Below are positions 7,305-13,087 of a stretch of 15,730 nucleotides of DNA, piece after piece; position 1 is the stretch's first letter, and each line of letters begins with the position of its first letter. This stretch comes from an uncultured Eubacteriales bacterium. GTDB taxonomy: Bacteria; Bacillota; Clostridia; Christensenellales; UBA1242. The notes under the pieces are model-generated. The model ran no database searches and was not told where the DNA came from. It was given only the letters and a program-made list of their open reading frames with translations. The stretch lies in contig CADBPU010000115.1 of NCBI GenBank assembly GCA_902796635.1, positions 1 through 15,730 of the forward strand, in the 5' to 3' direction. The translations under genes were made by a program, and so were the position numbers.

Positions 7305-7321
7305 TGATTTACATTAAGATT
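7291..7321 (-). terminator. Terminator of the beta-helix lipoprotein gene
   Basis: AATCTTAATG (7297-7306) and CATTAAGATT (7312-7321) are perfect 10-bp arms around a 5-nt loop. On the minus strand they are followed by TCTTTTTT. The stop codon of the decayed plus-strand ORF lies inside the stem, so the structure may act in both directions. Confidence 0.7.
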
Positions 7322-7323
7322 AT

Positions 7324-8595
7324 TTAATCAACTGATATCACACCATTTTGAGAAACTGTTTTGCCATTTGCACCTAAATATATTGTTTGAAGTGATTGAC
7401 CGTAGTTGTTTGCAGAAAGAATTATTCCCGTTGCGCGCAAATCATCTGTTGTGATACTAAGCATAGATATCACAGCACTGTTTTTCATGTATGACATCTT
7501 GAAAATGTTTGTGTCAGTTGTGGTGGCAGTTTCTTTTGATTGATTGTTGTAATACACAACTTCGCCATCATGCAAAGCAATTCTTGTAAAGATATTTTTG
7601 CAAACCAGTACTCCTTTTTGACCTTCTGTTGCAAAACCAAGTGAAATTGCACCAGTTGTTATTGCACTATTTTCATCAAAAGCAACCACATTTGTTGCAA
7701 TATCCATAAATATATTTTTGAAAATTGTTGAATTTTGAGTTTCTGTTGTGGTTTTGATTGCTGTAAGCTGAATATGTCTAAACCTACATTTTGTGATTGA
7801 TGCGCCAATCATTGTGTCTGCCAAAACTCCATAAGCATAACCATCAAAACTACAATTTGTTATTTGCAAATTTTGAGTATCAAAGCATCTTATTGCACCA
7901 TTTGTATCAGTATTGTCATAAGGACCAGAATAGTTTATAAAATTGTTTTTTACTTCATAATCTAACTCAAAGCCGATGCCATTAAAAATTACATTTTTGA
8001 AATTGTCAATCTTTGTAAAAACACTGCCATCATAATTTGCACCAACAATAAAATTGCCACCAAATTTTGTTTTGTCCATGCCATCTCCAACAATAATCAA
8101 ACTTTTGTTTATTACAATATCTTTGTAAGACAAATCTTGACTGTTGATTGGTATATAATTTCCGGCTCTTAAATACACAATATCGCCATCGTTTGTTGAT
8201 TGTAAAATTTCTTTTATATTGTCGCTGTCATTAACAATGACATTTGCAACATATATATCAAAAGATACAGACATGTTTTCCTTTTGCACAACAACTTTTT
8301 TAACTCCAAAAGTTGATGTGTCAACTTCGCTAATATTTTCTGTTGACAAGTTGAATTTGCTGTATGTGCCGTCATTATTCACGCTTTCTATTTTTAATCC
8401 TTCAAAATTTACTTTTTCTCCAATTTGATAGACCACTTTGTTTGGCAACGCTTTTACATGATAACCCACCACTGCCCTGGAACAACCAGCATATAGCACA
8501 CCACTGCAAAGCAAAATTATAACTGCAAGAAAGGTTTTGAATACTTTGCTTAAATTTTTTATTTTATTTTTTTTGCTTGAATATAAATTTTCCAT
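7324..8595 (-). CDS. Secreted Ig-like (Big_3) plus right-handed beta-helix protein, probable lipoprotein
   Basis: This gene encodes 423 residues from the ATG at 8595. The N-terminus is basic (Lys8-Lys20), followed by a hydrophobic core (21-36) and a Cys at 38 in VLYAGC. The context is like a lipobox, but with Tyr at -3 where Leu is usual. Residues 44-117 match a group-3 bacterial Ig-like domain (LPNKVVYQIGEKVNFEGLKI, 50-69, ending in STFGVKKVVVQ). From about 120 to the end lies a pectate-lyase-like beta helix, introduced by NDGDIVYLRAGNYIP (135-149) and continuing as short strand/turn rungs with Asn and Gly ladders. I see no catalytic residues of a polysaccharide lyase, so substrate and activity are unknown. 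The frame is also open upstream to an ATG at 8667. That would add a second hydrophobic segment and run into the divergent promoter, so I prefer 8595. A weak TAAAAC lies 8 nt before that ATG. Confidence 0.72.
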   Translation of the reverse strand: MENLYSSKKNKIKNLSKVFKTFLAVIILLCSGVLYAGCSRAVVGYHVKALPNKVVYQIGEKVNFEGLKIESVNNDGTYSKFNLSTENISEVDTSTFGVKKVVVQKENMSVSFDIYVANVIVNDSDNIKEILQSTNDGDIVYLRAGNYIPINSQDLSYKDIVINKSLIIVGDGMDKTKFGGNFIVGANYDGSVFTKIDNFKNVIFNGIGFELDYEVKNNFINYSGPYDNTDTNGAIRCFDTQNLQITNCSFDGYAYGVLADTMIGASITKCRFRHIQLTAIKTTTETQNSTIFKNIFMDIATNVVAFDENSAITTGAISLGFATEGQKGVLVCKNIFTRIALHDGEVVYYNNQSKETATTTDTNIFKMSYMKNSAVISMLSITTDDLRATGIILSANNYGQSLQTIYLGANGKTVSQNGVISVD

Positions 8596-8687
8596 GTAAA
8601 AATGTTTTACATAGCAAAAAAAATTAAAAATAAAAAGAAAAAGTAGCATAAAAATTATATTCATCATATATAAAACAGAGGTGAATT

Positions 8688-9167
8688 ATGGCATGTTGCA
8701 GAAGATGTTGCCAAAGAAGAAATCAAACCACAGTTAGAGTTTTTAATGATAACAATTTTATTCCAAGTTCTGTTCAAGTTAGTTATCCTTTAACACAAGT
8801 TGTAGAGCCAAATACTGAAATGCTTTTTCCACAAGTGGACTACAACACCGGAGTTTCGTTTTCAACAAGGGTAGATAATTACGGCGTAGATATAGTGGCA
8901 CCGGGGGTTTACAAAATAACTTTTACGGGTACAATTACAACAGATCAAGACCAAACAGTTTCTGTCGCCATAACTCTCAATGGCGAGCCAATACCACAAA
9001 GCGAAATTTCGCAACATGTTTTGTCCCAGGGACCACAAACTGTTTACACAACCATTGTTTTCAAAGTTATATCTCCAAGTGCAAACATAGGAGTTGCAAA
9101 CATAGGTATTGAAAGTTTTAGCATCACAAACGCAAAACTAGATATTGTAAGAAATGGGAATTTTTAA
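8688..9167 (+). CDS. C1q/TNF-like (BclA C-terminal type) surface protein with CCRRCC N-terminus
   Basis: This gene encodes 159 residues with no signal peptide or membrane helix. The N-terminus is short, basic and Cys-rich (Cys3, 4, 7, 8 in CCRRCC, then QRR). From about 38 to 159 the sequence is a run of beta strands typical of the trimeric jelly roll of BclA-type exosporium proteins and C1q/TNF domains: FPQVDYNTGVSFST (47-60), the GVDIVAPGVYKITFTGTIT stretch (66-84), VSVAITLNGEPIP (91-103), VYTTIVFKV (119-127) and ANIGVANIGIESFSITNAKL (132-151). The collagen-like GXT repeats of BclA are absent. The ATG at 8688 follows a good AGAGGTGA site. BclA-type proteins coat spores. That role here, with cysteines anchoring or cross-linking the trimer, is inference, and any C1q-like self-assembling role is possible. 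Confidence 0.65.
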   Translation: MACCRRCCQRRNQTTVRVFNDNNFIPSSVQVSYPLTQVVEPNTEMLFPQVDYNTGVSFSTRVDNYGVDIVAPGVYKITFTGTITTDQDQTVSVAITLNGEPIPQSEISQHVLSQGPQTVYTTIVFKVISPSANIGVANIGIESFSITNAKLDIVRNGNF

Positions 9168-9169
9168 TT

Positions 9170-9194
9170 AAAAGCCACAATTTGTGGTTTTTTT
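9170..9194 (+). terminator. Terminator of the C1q/BclA-like gene
   Basis: CCACA (9175-9179) and TGTGG (9183-9187) close a small hairpin, extended by flanking A and T runs. A run of seven T (9188-9194) follows. It begins just after the stop codon. Confidence 0.75.
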
Positions 9195-9197
9195 GTA

Positions 9198-9226
9198 TTT
9201 GCAAAAATATCAAAATGTGATATAAT
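9198..9226 (+). promoter_or_regulatory. Promoter of the U32 gene, near-leaderless
   Basis: TTTGCA (9198-9203), a 17-nt spacer and TATAAT (9221-9226). The ATG at 9236 starts 9 nt after the -10 box, leaving at most about 2-3 untranslated bases and no room for a ribosome-binding site. Confidence 0.6.
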
Positions 9227-9235
9227 AAAATCATT

Positions 9236-10465
9236 ATGGATAAAAAATTAAACATAGAATTACTCGCACCTGCTGGAAGCATGGAAAAATTGCAAACTGC
9301 TTTCAAATATGGTGCAGATGCTTGCTATTTTGCTGGCACCAGTTTTGGATTAAGGGCTTTTGCTCAAAATTTTGATAATGATGAGCTAAAAAATGCAGTT
9401 GACTATGCTCATAGCATTGGCAAAAAATGCTATATCACAGTCAATATTATTGCGCATAACAGAGATTTGCCAGCACTCCCTGAATATATAAAATATCTCG
9501 ACAACATAGGTGTTGATGCAGTTATTGTTGCAGACATTGGGGTTATGAAAGTTGTGCAAGAAGTTGCACCAAACCTAGATATACACGTCAGCACACAAGC
9601 AAACATAACAAACAAATATAGTGCAAAACTCTTTGCAGATTTGGGCGCAAAACGTCTTATACTTGCAAGAGAACTAAGTATTGAAGAGATTAAGGAAATA
9701 AGAGATTTTATTCCAAAAGATGTTGAACTTGAATGTTTTGTGCATGGTGCAATGTGCATAAGTTATAGTGGCAGATGCTTGCTTTCAAACTACTTTTGCG
9801 GAAGAGATGCAAATCATGGCGAATGTGTGCAAGCATGCCGTTGGGACTATGCAATTTCTAGAAAAGATAAAGAAAGTGAAAAGTTCGAAATATTAGAAGA
9901 CGAACATGGCACGTATATTTTGAATAGCAAAGATTTGAAAATGATTGAATATTTAGATAAACTTGCCGATGCAGGAGTAACAAGTTTCAAAATTGAAGGA
10001 CGTATGAAAACTGCCTACTATGTTGCAACAATAGTCAATGCATACAAACGTGCATTTGAAATATTAAAAAAATGCAAAGCAGAAAACAAAGAATATAAAT
10101 GTCCGCAAGAACTTGTTGATGAACTTGAAAAAGCAAGCCACAGAAGATACACAACGGGTTTCTATTTTGGTGCAGAAGATAAGGAATACTTGGAAAACAG
10201 CCAACCTGTGCAAGAAAGCGAATTTGTTGCAGTTGTAAAAGAACCGGCAAAAGATGGCAGAGTTTTGATTGAAATGAGAAATAGATTTCAGGTTGGAGAT
10301 ATTTTGGAAGTGTTGTCTCCAAATGATAGTTTCAACAAAAAAATAACCATATCAAAAATTACTGATTTGGACGGAAACAATATAGAAATTGCCGACAAAG
10401 TTCAAGCACAACTTTACATCAATTGCGACTATCCGCTCTCTCCACTTGACATTTTGAGAAGATAA
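9236..10465 (+). CDS. trhP: Peptidase U32 family protein, TrhP-like tRNA U34 hydroxylation factor
   Basis: This gene encodes 409 residues, close to the size of the Bacillus YrrO/TrhP2 and Escherichia YegQ proteins. It opens with the family hallmark ELLAPAGSMEKLQTAFKYGA (8-27). The U32 signature is ECFVHGAMCISYSGRCLLS (166-184), followed by SNYFCGRDANHGECVQACRW (184-203). Cys174, Cys181, Cys197 and Cys201 are candidate iron-sulfur ligands. A C-terminal beta domain (about 325-409) ends in the usual SPLDILRR. Despite the historical name, characterised relatives are Fe-S proteins that use prephenate to hydroxylate RNA or tRNA wobble uridine (ho5U34), or ubiquinone precursors. The two-domain length favours the tRNA function over RlhA or UbiU/V. 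The family call is firm, the exact paralogue less so. The gene is a single unit with its own promoter and terminator. Confidence 0.88.
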   Translation: MDKKLNIELLAPAGSMEKLQTAFKYGADACYFAGTSFGLRAFAQNFDNDELKNAVDYAHSIGKKCYITVNIIAHNRDLPALPEYIKYLDNIGVDAVIVADIGVMKVVQEVAPNLDIHVSTQANITNKYSAKLFADLGAKRLILARELSIEEIKEIRDFIPKDVELECFVHGAMCISYSGRCLLSNYFCGRDANHGECVQACRWDYAISRKDKESEKFEILEDEHGTYILNSKDLKMIEYLDKLADAGVTSFKIEGRMKTAYYVATIVNAYKRAFEILKKCKAENKEYKCPQELVDELEKASHRRYTTGFYFGAEDKEYLENSQPVQESEFVAVVKEPAKDGRVLIEMRNRFQVGDILEVLSPNDSFNKKITISKITDLDGNNIEIADKVQAQLYINCDYPLSPLDILRR

Positions 10466-10480
10466 ATAAATATTGACACA

Positions 10481-10506
10481 AAAAATAGCACGTTTGTGCT
10501 ATTTTT
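10481..10506. terminator. Bidirectional terminator between trhP-like and GNAT genes
   Basis: AAAAATAGCAC (10481-10491) and GTGCTATTTTT (10496-10506) form a perfect stem with a GTTT loop. A and T runs on both sides allow it to end both the plus-strand U32 gene and the convergent minus-strand acetyltransferase gene. Confidence 0.85.
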
Positions 10507-10524
10507 ATTGATATATCAAAATTA

Positions 10525-11097
10525 TTAAAACAAACAATCTTCTTCTTCATTATTTTCTTTGTTAAGATTTTTTATGTCAAACACAAATGCATATCTATCA
10601 TCATCAAGTTCATCGCAATACATCTTAATGCCTTCAATATCTCCAATATCGTTATGAAGTCTTAGACTTGCCTTGTTATTCTTTGCAACAACAGAAGAAA
10701 TTTCTGGAAATTCTGTTTTACTTAAATCTTTTGCCGAAACTTTGAAAAGTGCTTGACCATAGCCACAGCCAGAATAATCACTGTGCGTTGCAATAAACTC
10801 TAAATGCCAATCATCTCTTGTTTCATCATGAGAATACAATGCAAAACAAACATCTTCGTCATCAATTTCATTTTTAAGCATATATAATTTTACATCAAGA
10901 TACTCTTTTGTGAACAAGTCAACATTCAAATCATCAAGCATTTGCTTTGCTTCATCAAAATCATAATTTTTGTTTTCATATTCATGACTTGCGATTATTC
11001 TCATCATAAATTTGTTTATTGCTTCACTATTCTCCAAAAACTCATCTTTATCAACTCTTTTTACTGAATAAACTTTTCCATTAAAAATCTTTTTCAT
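10525..11097 (-). CDS. GNAT-family N-acetyltransferase
   Basis: This gene encodes 190 residues. The acetyl-CoA-binding signature is in the second half: LEFIATHSDYSGCGYGQALF (99-118), where SGCGYGQ is the Q/RxxGxG/A pyrophosphate loop. The following motif-B strand and helix is VVAKNNKASLRLHNDIG (136-152), and a final strand is YAFVFDI (169-175). The first 90 residues, which shape the acceptor site in this superfamily, are acidic and match nothing I recognise. The acceptor is therefore unknown (small molecule, antibiotic, peptide N-terminus or protein Lys). The C-terminus is very acidic (ENNEEED). It is cytosolic. The ATG at 11097 is supported by a promoter 8 nt away and no Shine-Dalgarno sequence, so the message should be nearly leaderless. 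It is convergent with the U32 gene. Confidence 0.78.
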   Translation of the reverse strand: MKKIFNGKVYSVKRVDKDEFLENSEAINKFMMRIIASHEYENKNYDFDEAKQMLDDLNVDLFTKEYLDVKLYMLKNEIDDEDVCFALYSHDETRDDWHLEFIATHSDYSGCGYGQALFKVSAKDLSKTEFPEISSVVAKNNKASLRLHNDIGDIEGIKMYCDELDDDRYAFVFDIKNLNKENNEEEDCLF

Positions 11098-11105
11098 ATT
11101 TTTAT

Positions 11106-11133
11106 TTTATCACAAAAACAAAAAAATTCAATA
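11106..11133 (-). promoter_or_regulatory. Promoter of the GNAT gene, near-leaderless
   Basis: On the minus strand, TTGAAT (about 11128-11133), a spacer of about 16 nt and TAAAAT (11106-11111). The ATG at 11097 lies 8 nt after the -10 box and no Shine-Dalgarno sequence is present. The -35 position is approximate by a base or two because of homopolymer runs. Confidence 0.5.
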
Positions 11134-11206
11134 GTTTTTTGTATTTTAATAATAATTAATTATTATTTTTTTCTTAAATAATATCAAACTCATTTTACAA
11201 TATAAA

Positions 11207-11234
11207 TTGACATTTTGCATCTTTATGATATAAT
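11207..11234 (+). promoter_or_regulatory. Consensus promoter of tRNA-Gln
   Basis: A perfect TTGACA (11207-11212), a 16-nt spacer and a perfect TATAAT (11229-11234). The expected start near 11241 leaves about four bases of 5' leader before the mature tRNA. This is the strongest-looking promoter in the window, as expected for a stable RNA. Confidence 0.85.
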
Positions 11235-11244
11235 AATCATGCTT

Positions 11245-11319
11245 TGGGGCGTCGCCAAGCGGTAAGGCAAGGGACTCTGACTCCCTTATGCGCGAGTTCA
11301 AATCTTGCCGCCCCAACCA
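11245..11319 (+). tRNA. tRNA-Gln (anticodon CUG)
   Basis: A complete cloverleaf is visible. The acceptor stem TGGGGCG (11245-11251) pairs with CGCCCCA (11309-11315). The D stem is GCC/GGC. The anticodon stem AGGGA/TCCCT encloses loop CTCTGAC with anticodon CTG at 11277-11279. The T arm is GCGAG-TTCAAAT-CTTGC. Discriminator A (11316) and an encoded CCA (11317-11319) follow. The U1-A72 pair is a known identity feature of tRNA-Gln. It reads CAG codons. Confidence 0.95.
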
Positions 11320-11346
11320 ACTAAAAACAGCCACACCGGGCTGTTT
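11311..11346 (+). repeat. 36-bp direct repeat, copy 1 (tRNA 3' end plus terminator)
   Basis: This begins inside the acceptor stem of tRNA-Gln (CCCCAACCA) and runs through the terminator hairpin. It is identical over all 36 bases to copy 2 at 11478-11513. An imperfect extension (TGCCGCC, then 2 extra bases in copy 2) continues the similarity further into the tRNA T arm. Confidence 0.9.
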
Positions 11347-11349
11347 TTT
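11323..11349 (+). terminator. Terminator of tRNA-Gln
   Basis: AAAAACAGCC (11323-11332) pairs with GGCTGTTTTT (11339-11348) around a 6-nt loop, with T continuing to 11349. It lies directly after the tRNA CCA. Confidence 0.85.
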
Positions 11350-11355
11350 GTATTT

Positions 11356-11435
11356 GCACCGTTTCTTGTTTGGCAAGATTTGGTGCTTTGCACAGCAAGT
11401 TCAATTTTTTTGTGCAAGCACAAAATTGAATTTGC
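11356..11435. other. Two consecutive hairpins between the direct repeats
   Basis: The 131 bp between the repeat copies contain two strong stems. The first is GCACC/GGTGC (11356-11360 with 11382-11386), enclosing an inner CTTG/CAAG. The second is an extended stem: GCAAGTTCAATTTT (11395-11408) pairs with 11422-11435 (one G-U), then a TTT bulge, then GTGC-AA-GCAC (11412-11421). I see no coding potential, promoter or T tract. It may be a structured RNA, a remnant of a small palindromic element, or a recombination site. The last 40 bp before copy 2 are visibly richer in GC than the surroundings. Confidence 0.5.
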
Positions 11436-11477
11436 AACTCGCGTCCCGCTGAGTTCTCCCTGTAATCTCTGCCGCCT

Positions 11478-11513
11478 CCCCAACCAACTAAAAACAGCCA
11501 CACCGGGCTGTTT
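11478..11513 (+). repeat. 36-bp direct repeat, copy 2 (tRNA-3'-end duplicate)
   Basis: This is an exact duplicate of 11311-11346, including the CCCCAACCA of the tRNA 3' end. It is preceded by a degenerate GAGTTC...AATCTCTGCCGCC that recalls the T arm of tRNA-Gln. No complete tRNA precedes it. Duplication of a tRNA 3' end is the classic footprint of site-specific integration, but only 131 bp separate the copies. Confidence 0.9.
11490..11513. terminator. Second copy of the tRNA terminator, serving the ferritin-like gene
   Basis: This is the same hairpin as after the tRNA (AAAACAGCC with GGCTGTTT). On the minus strand it ends in GGCTGTTTTT and lies 35 bp beyond the stop of the ferritin-like gene, so it can terminate that gene. 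On the plus strand the T run is shorter (three T). Confidence 0.7.
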
Positions 11514-11548
11514 ATAATTAATTCATCAACTGCAAAAAAACTTTAATT

Positions 11549-12790
11549 CTACTTACATTTTCTTGCTATGGTGGTGTTGTCTTTTTTGCGATTTTGAAGT
11601 TCATTTACTGGATTAGGGCTGTCTTCATATCTATAATCTTTATTCATATTTTCAATAGATTTTTGAATGACTTGATGGCTTGGAACATTTGACTCATTAA
11701 TTGTATCATTTTGAAATTGAAAGAAAATGTTATCTTTTGGCAAATCACAAATATCAAAATATTTTTTGTTTAAGGAAGTATTATTGACAGTGTTTTTGAG
11801 TACATCTCTCACATATTCTTTGTTTGTGCCAAGTTCAAGCAATGTTGGAAATTCTCCATCTCCACAAACATCTTTATATGATTTGCGCTCATATTTTTCA
11901 AGAAGCGCTGATGCAATTTTTAAGTGTGCACACTCCATTTCAAAATGCTCTTTCCATATACTCAAAAGATTTTTGTTTTGTTCACTTTGCATGGCACTGT
12001 AATACAAATAGCATTCAGTAAACTCATGCATAACCCATTGTTCAAGCCAAGTCATGTTTGGGTCTTTCAAAGACTCATATTGCGAAACATGCTCTTCTTC
12101 AATAAGTGCAATTTCTGAATATAATTTACGTCCCAAATCATTTTTATACCATTGAGCAATGTTCATATAATAATTCATCGTTTGCTGTTCTGCTGCCGTT
12201 ATAATTCCTGCAACAAGTTTGGAATATAACTTTGCTTTTTTTGCATTCATGTGATTTTTAAGGTTTTGTGTTGGATATCTATGCTCTGCAATTGTAGGAC
12301 GACCAGGTGTGATTTCAGTAAATCCTCCAACAAGCATTTTTGTGTCAATGCCTTTGTCCATCATAAGCAAATTTGAAAATCTATACAAATGGTCAAAATC
12401 TTCTAAAAGCGCAAAATCTAATGCTTTTTTATTGTTGTCATCAGTTTCATATTTTGCTAGACACGCTGTCAAATCAACAGCAAGTTGTTCATATGCAATT
12501 GTGGTTTCCAAAATGCTTTCGTTGATTGGCTTTAAGCAAGCAAGACGTTTTTGTTGCTCTTGCTCCTGCTTTCTTACAATAGACAAAGCTTCTAGTATTT
12601 CATCATTATCACAATGCCTTGCAAATTGGTGCATAAACCACACCGACTCATACTCTGTTCCATTCATCAAAATAACTCTGCACTTTGAATATGGACCAGT
12701 TGTCTTTTTGTTGTATGCCTTTGGATATATCCTTTCTAGTGGCATAAAATATTCATTAATGTTTTTTGTTTGTACCTTAAATGGATTCAT
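11549..12790 (-). CDS. Ferritin-like diiron protein, about 410 aa
   Basis: This gene encodes 413 residues with no signal peptide. A complete ferritin/rubrerythrin-type four-helix ligand set is visible: Glu201 (AEQQTMNYYMN), Glu231-x-x-His234 (IEEEHVSQYE), Glu256 (EFTECYLYY) and Glu286-x-x-His289 (EMECAHLK). The spacing is about 30, 22 and 30 residues, as expected for helices A-D carrying two iron ions. An upstream half-set (Glu101, then Glu130/Asp131 with His134) suggests a second, incomplete bundle or a duplicated helix pair. The C-terminal 100 residues are polar with no recognised domain. Such proteins bind iron or reduce peroxide, but the specific role is unknown. A strong AGGAG ribosome-binding site lies 8 nt before the ATG at 12790. 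Upstream (12816-12878) are AT-rich inverted repeats that could be operators, without a recognisable Fur or PerR box. Confidence 0.7.
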   Translation of the reverse strand: MNPFKVQTKNINEYFMPLERIYPKAYNKKTTGPYSKCRVILMNGTEYESVWFMHQFARHCDNDEILEALSIVRKQEQEQQKRLACLKPINESILETTIAYEQLAVDLTACLAKYETDDNNKKALDFALLEDFDHLYRFSNLLMMDKGIDTKMLVGGFTEITPGRPTIAEHRYPTQNLKNHMNAKKAKLYSKLVAGIITAAEQQTMNYYMNIAQWYKNDLGRKLYSEIALIEEEHVSQYESLKDPNMTWLEQWVMHEFTECYLYYSAMQSEQNKNLLSIWKEHFEMECAHLKIASALLEKYERKSYKDVCGDGEFPTLLELGTNKEYVRDVLKNTVNNTSLNKKYFDICDLPKDNIFFQFQNDTINESNVPSHQVIQKSIENMNKDYRYEDSPNPVNELQNRKKDNTTIARKCK

Positions 12791-12929
12791 ATTTTTATCT
12801 CCTTAAAGTAATTATTTCTCATTAGCATCTTATTAAACATTAATTTTCAAATAATTAACTCTAATTTCTAATGAAAAACAAAGGATAATATTTTTAAGAA
12901 CAATTATTGTTTTTGATTTTGTGTATTGT

Positions 12930-12958
12930 TTGACATATTTCAAAAAATATGATATTAT
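12930..12958 (+). promoter_or_regulatory. Promoter of the riboswitch-metK transcript
   Basis: A perfect TTGACA (12930-12935), a 17-nt spacer and TATTAT (12953-12958). The predicted start near 12964-12966 falls exactly on the first base of riboswitch stem P1. Confidence 0.85.
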
Positions 12959-12963
12959 AAAAA

Positions 12964-13087
12964 TATCCATAAAGAGTGTGCGAGGGACTGCCCCAAAGAC
13001 CACACAGCAACCTGCAAATGCAAGGTGCTAATGGCAGAATGATGGGTAAATTTGAAATTTTTTGCCCATCATTTGATGGGCTTTTTT
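12964..13087 (+). promoter_or_regulatory. SAM-I-clan riboswitch controlling metK, P4 arm missing
   Basis: The conserved SAM-I core is present: AAAGAG, GAGGGACTGCCCC, CAGCAACC and AGGTGCTAA. P1 pairs 12964-12970 with 13042-13048. P2 pairs GTGTG (12976-12980) with CACAC (13001-13005), with a kink-turn-like interruption below GGG/CCC. P3 is at 13011-13025. The pseudoknot pairs CUGC (12988-12991) with GCAG (13034-13037), where many SAM-I RNAs have CUGG/CCAG, so it covaries. The usual P4 hairpin between the pseudoknot and P1 is absent. In the expression platform, AATGATGGG (13038-13046) can pair perfectly with CCCATCATT (13065-13073) as an antiterminator. SAM binding holds the P1 strand and releases the terminator at 13064-13087, turning metK off. 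The SAM-I/IV variant class is an alternative assignment. Confidence 0.9.
13064..13087 (+). terminator. Riboswitch-controlled terminator
   Basis: GCCCATCA (13064-13071) and TGATGGGC (13074-13081) form the stem (the innermost pair is probably open), followed by six T (13082-13087). Its 5' arm is the same sequence that the antiterminator captures, so the two structures exclude each other. Confidence 0.9.

Noticed and set aside
8596..8667. Upstream start (ATG at 8667) for the beta-helix protein
   Set aside because: It would place a second hydrophobic segment before a normal signal peptide and overlap the control region of the divergent gene. It has no ribosome-binding site or well-placed promoter.
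11147..11166. Perfect 20-bp AT-only palindrome AATAATAATTAATTATTATT followed by T's
   Set aside because: It has only A and T and no loop, and it sits where no gene needs a terminator. In such AT-rich DNA it may be chance.
11146..11517. Several overlapping ORFs on both strands across the tRNA and direct repeats
   Set aside because: They are translations of tRNA-Gln and terminator sequence. The two copies give near-identical peptides only because the DNA repeat is duplicated.
12816..12878. Nested inverted repeats (CATTAG/CTAATG and TTAATT/AATTAA) before the ferritin-like gene as a Fur or PerR operator
   Set aside because: The half-sites do not match known Fur or PerR boxes and the region is almost entirely A/T. 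Kept only as a remark under the gene.
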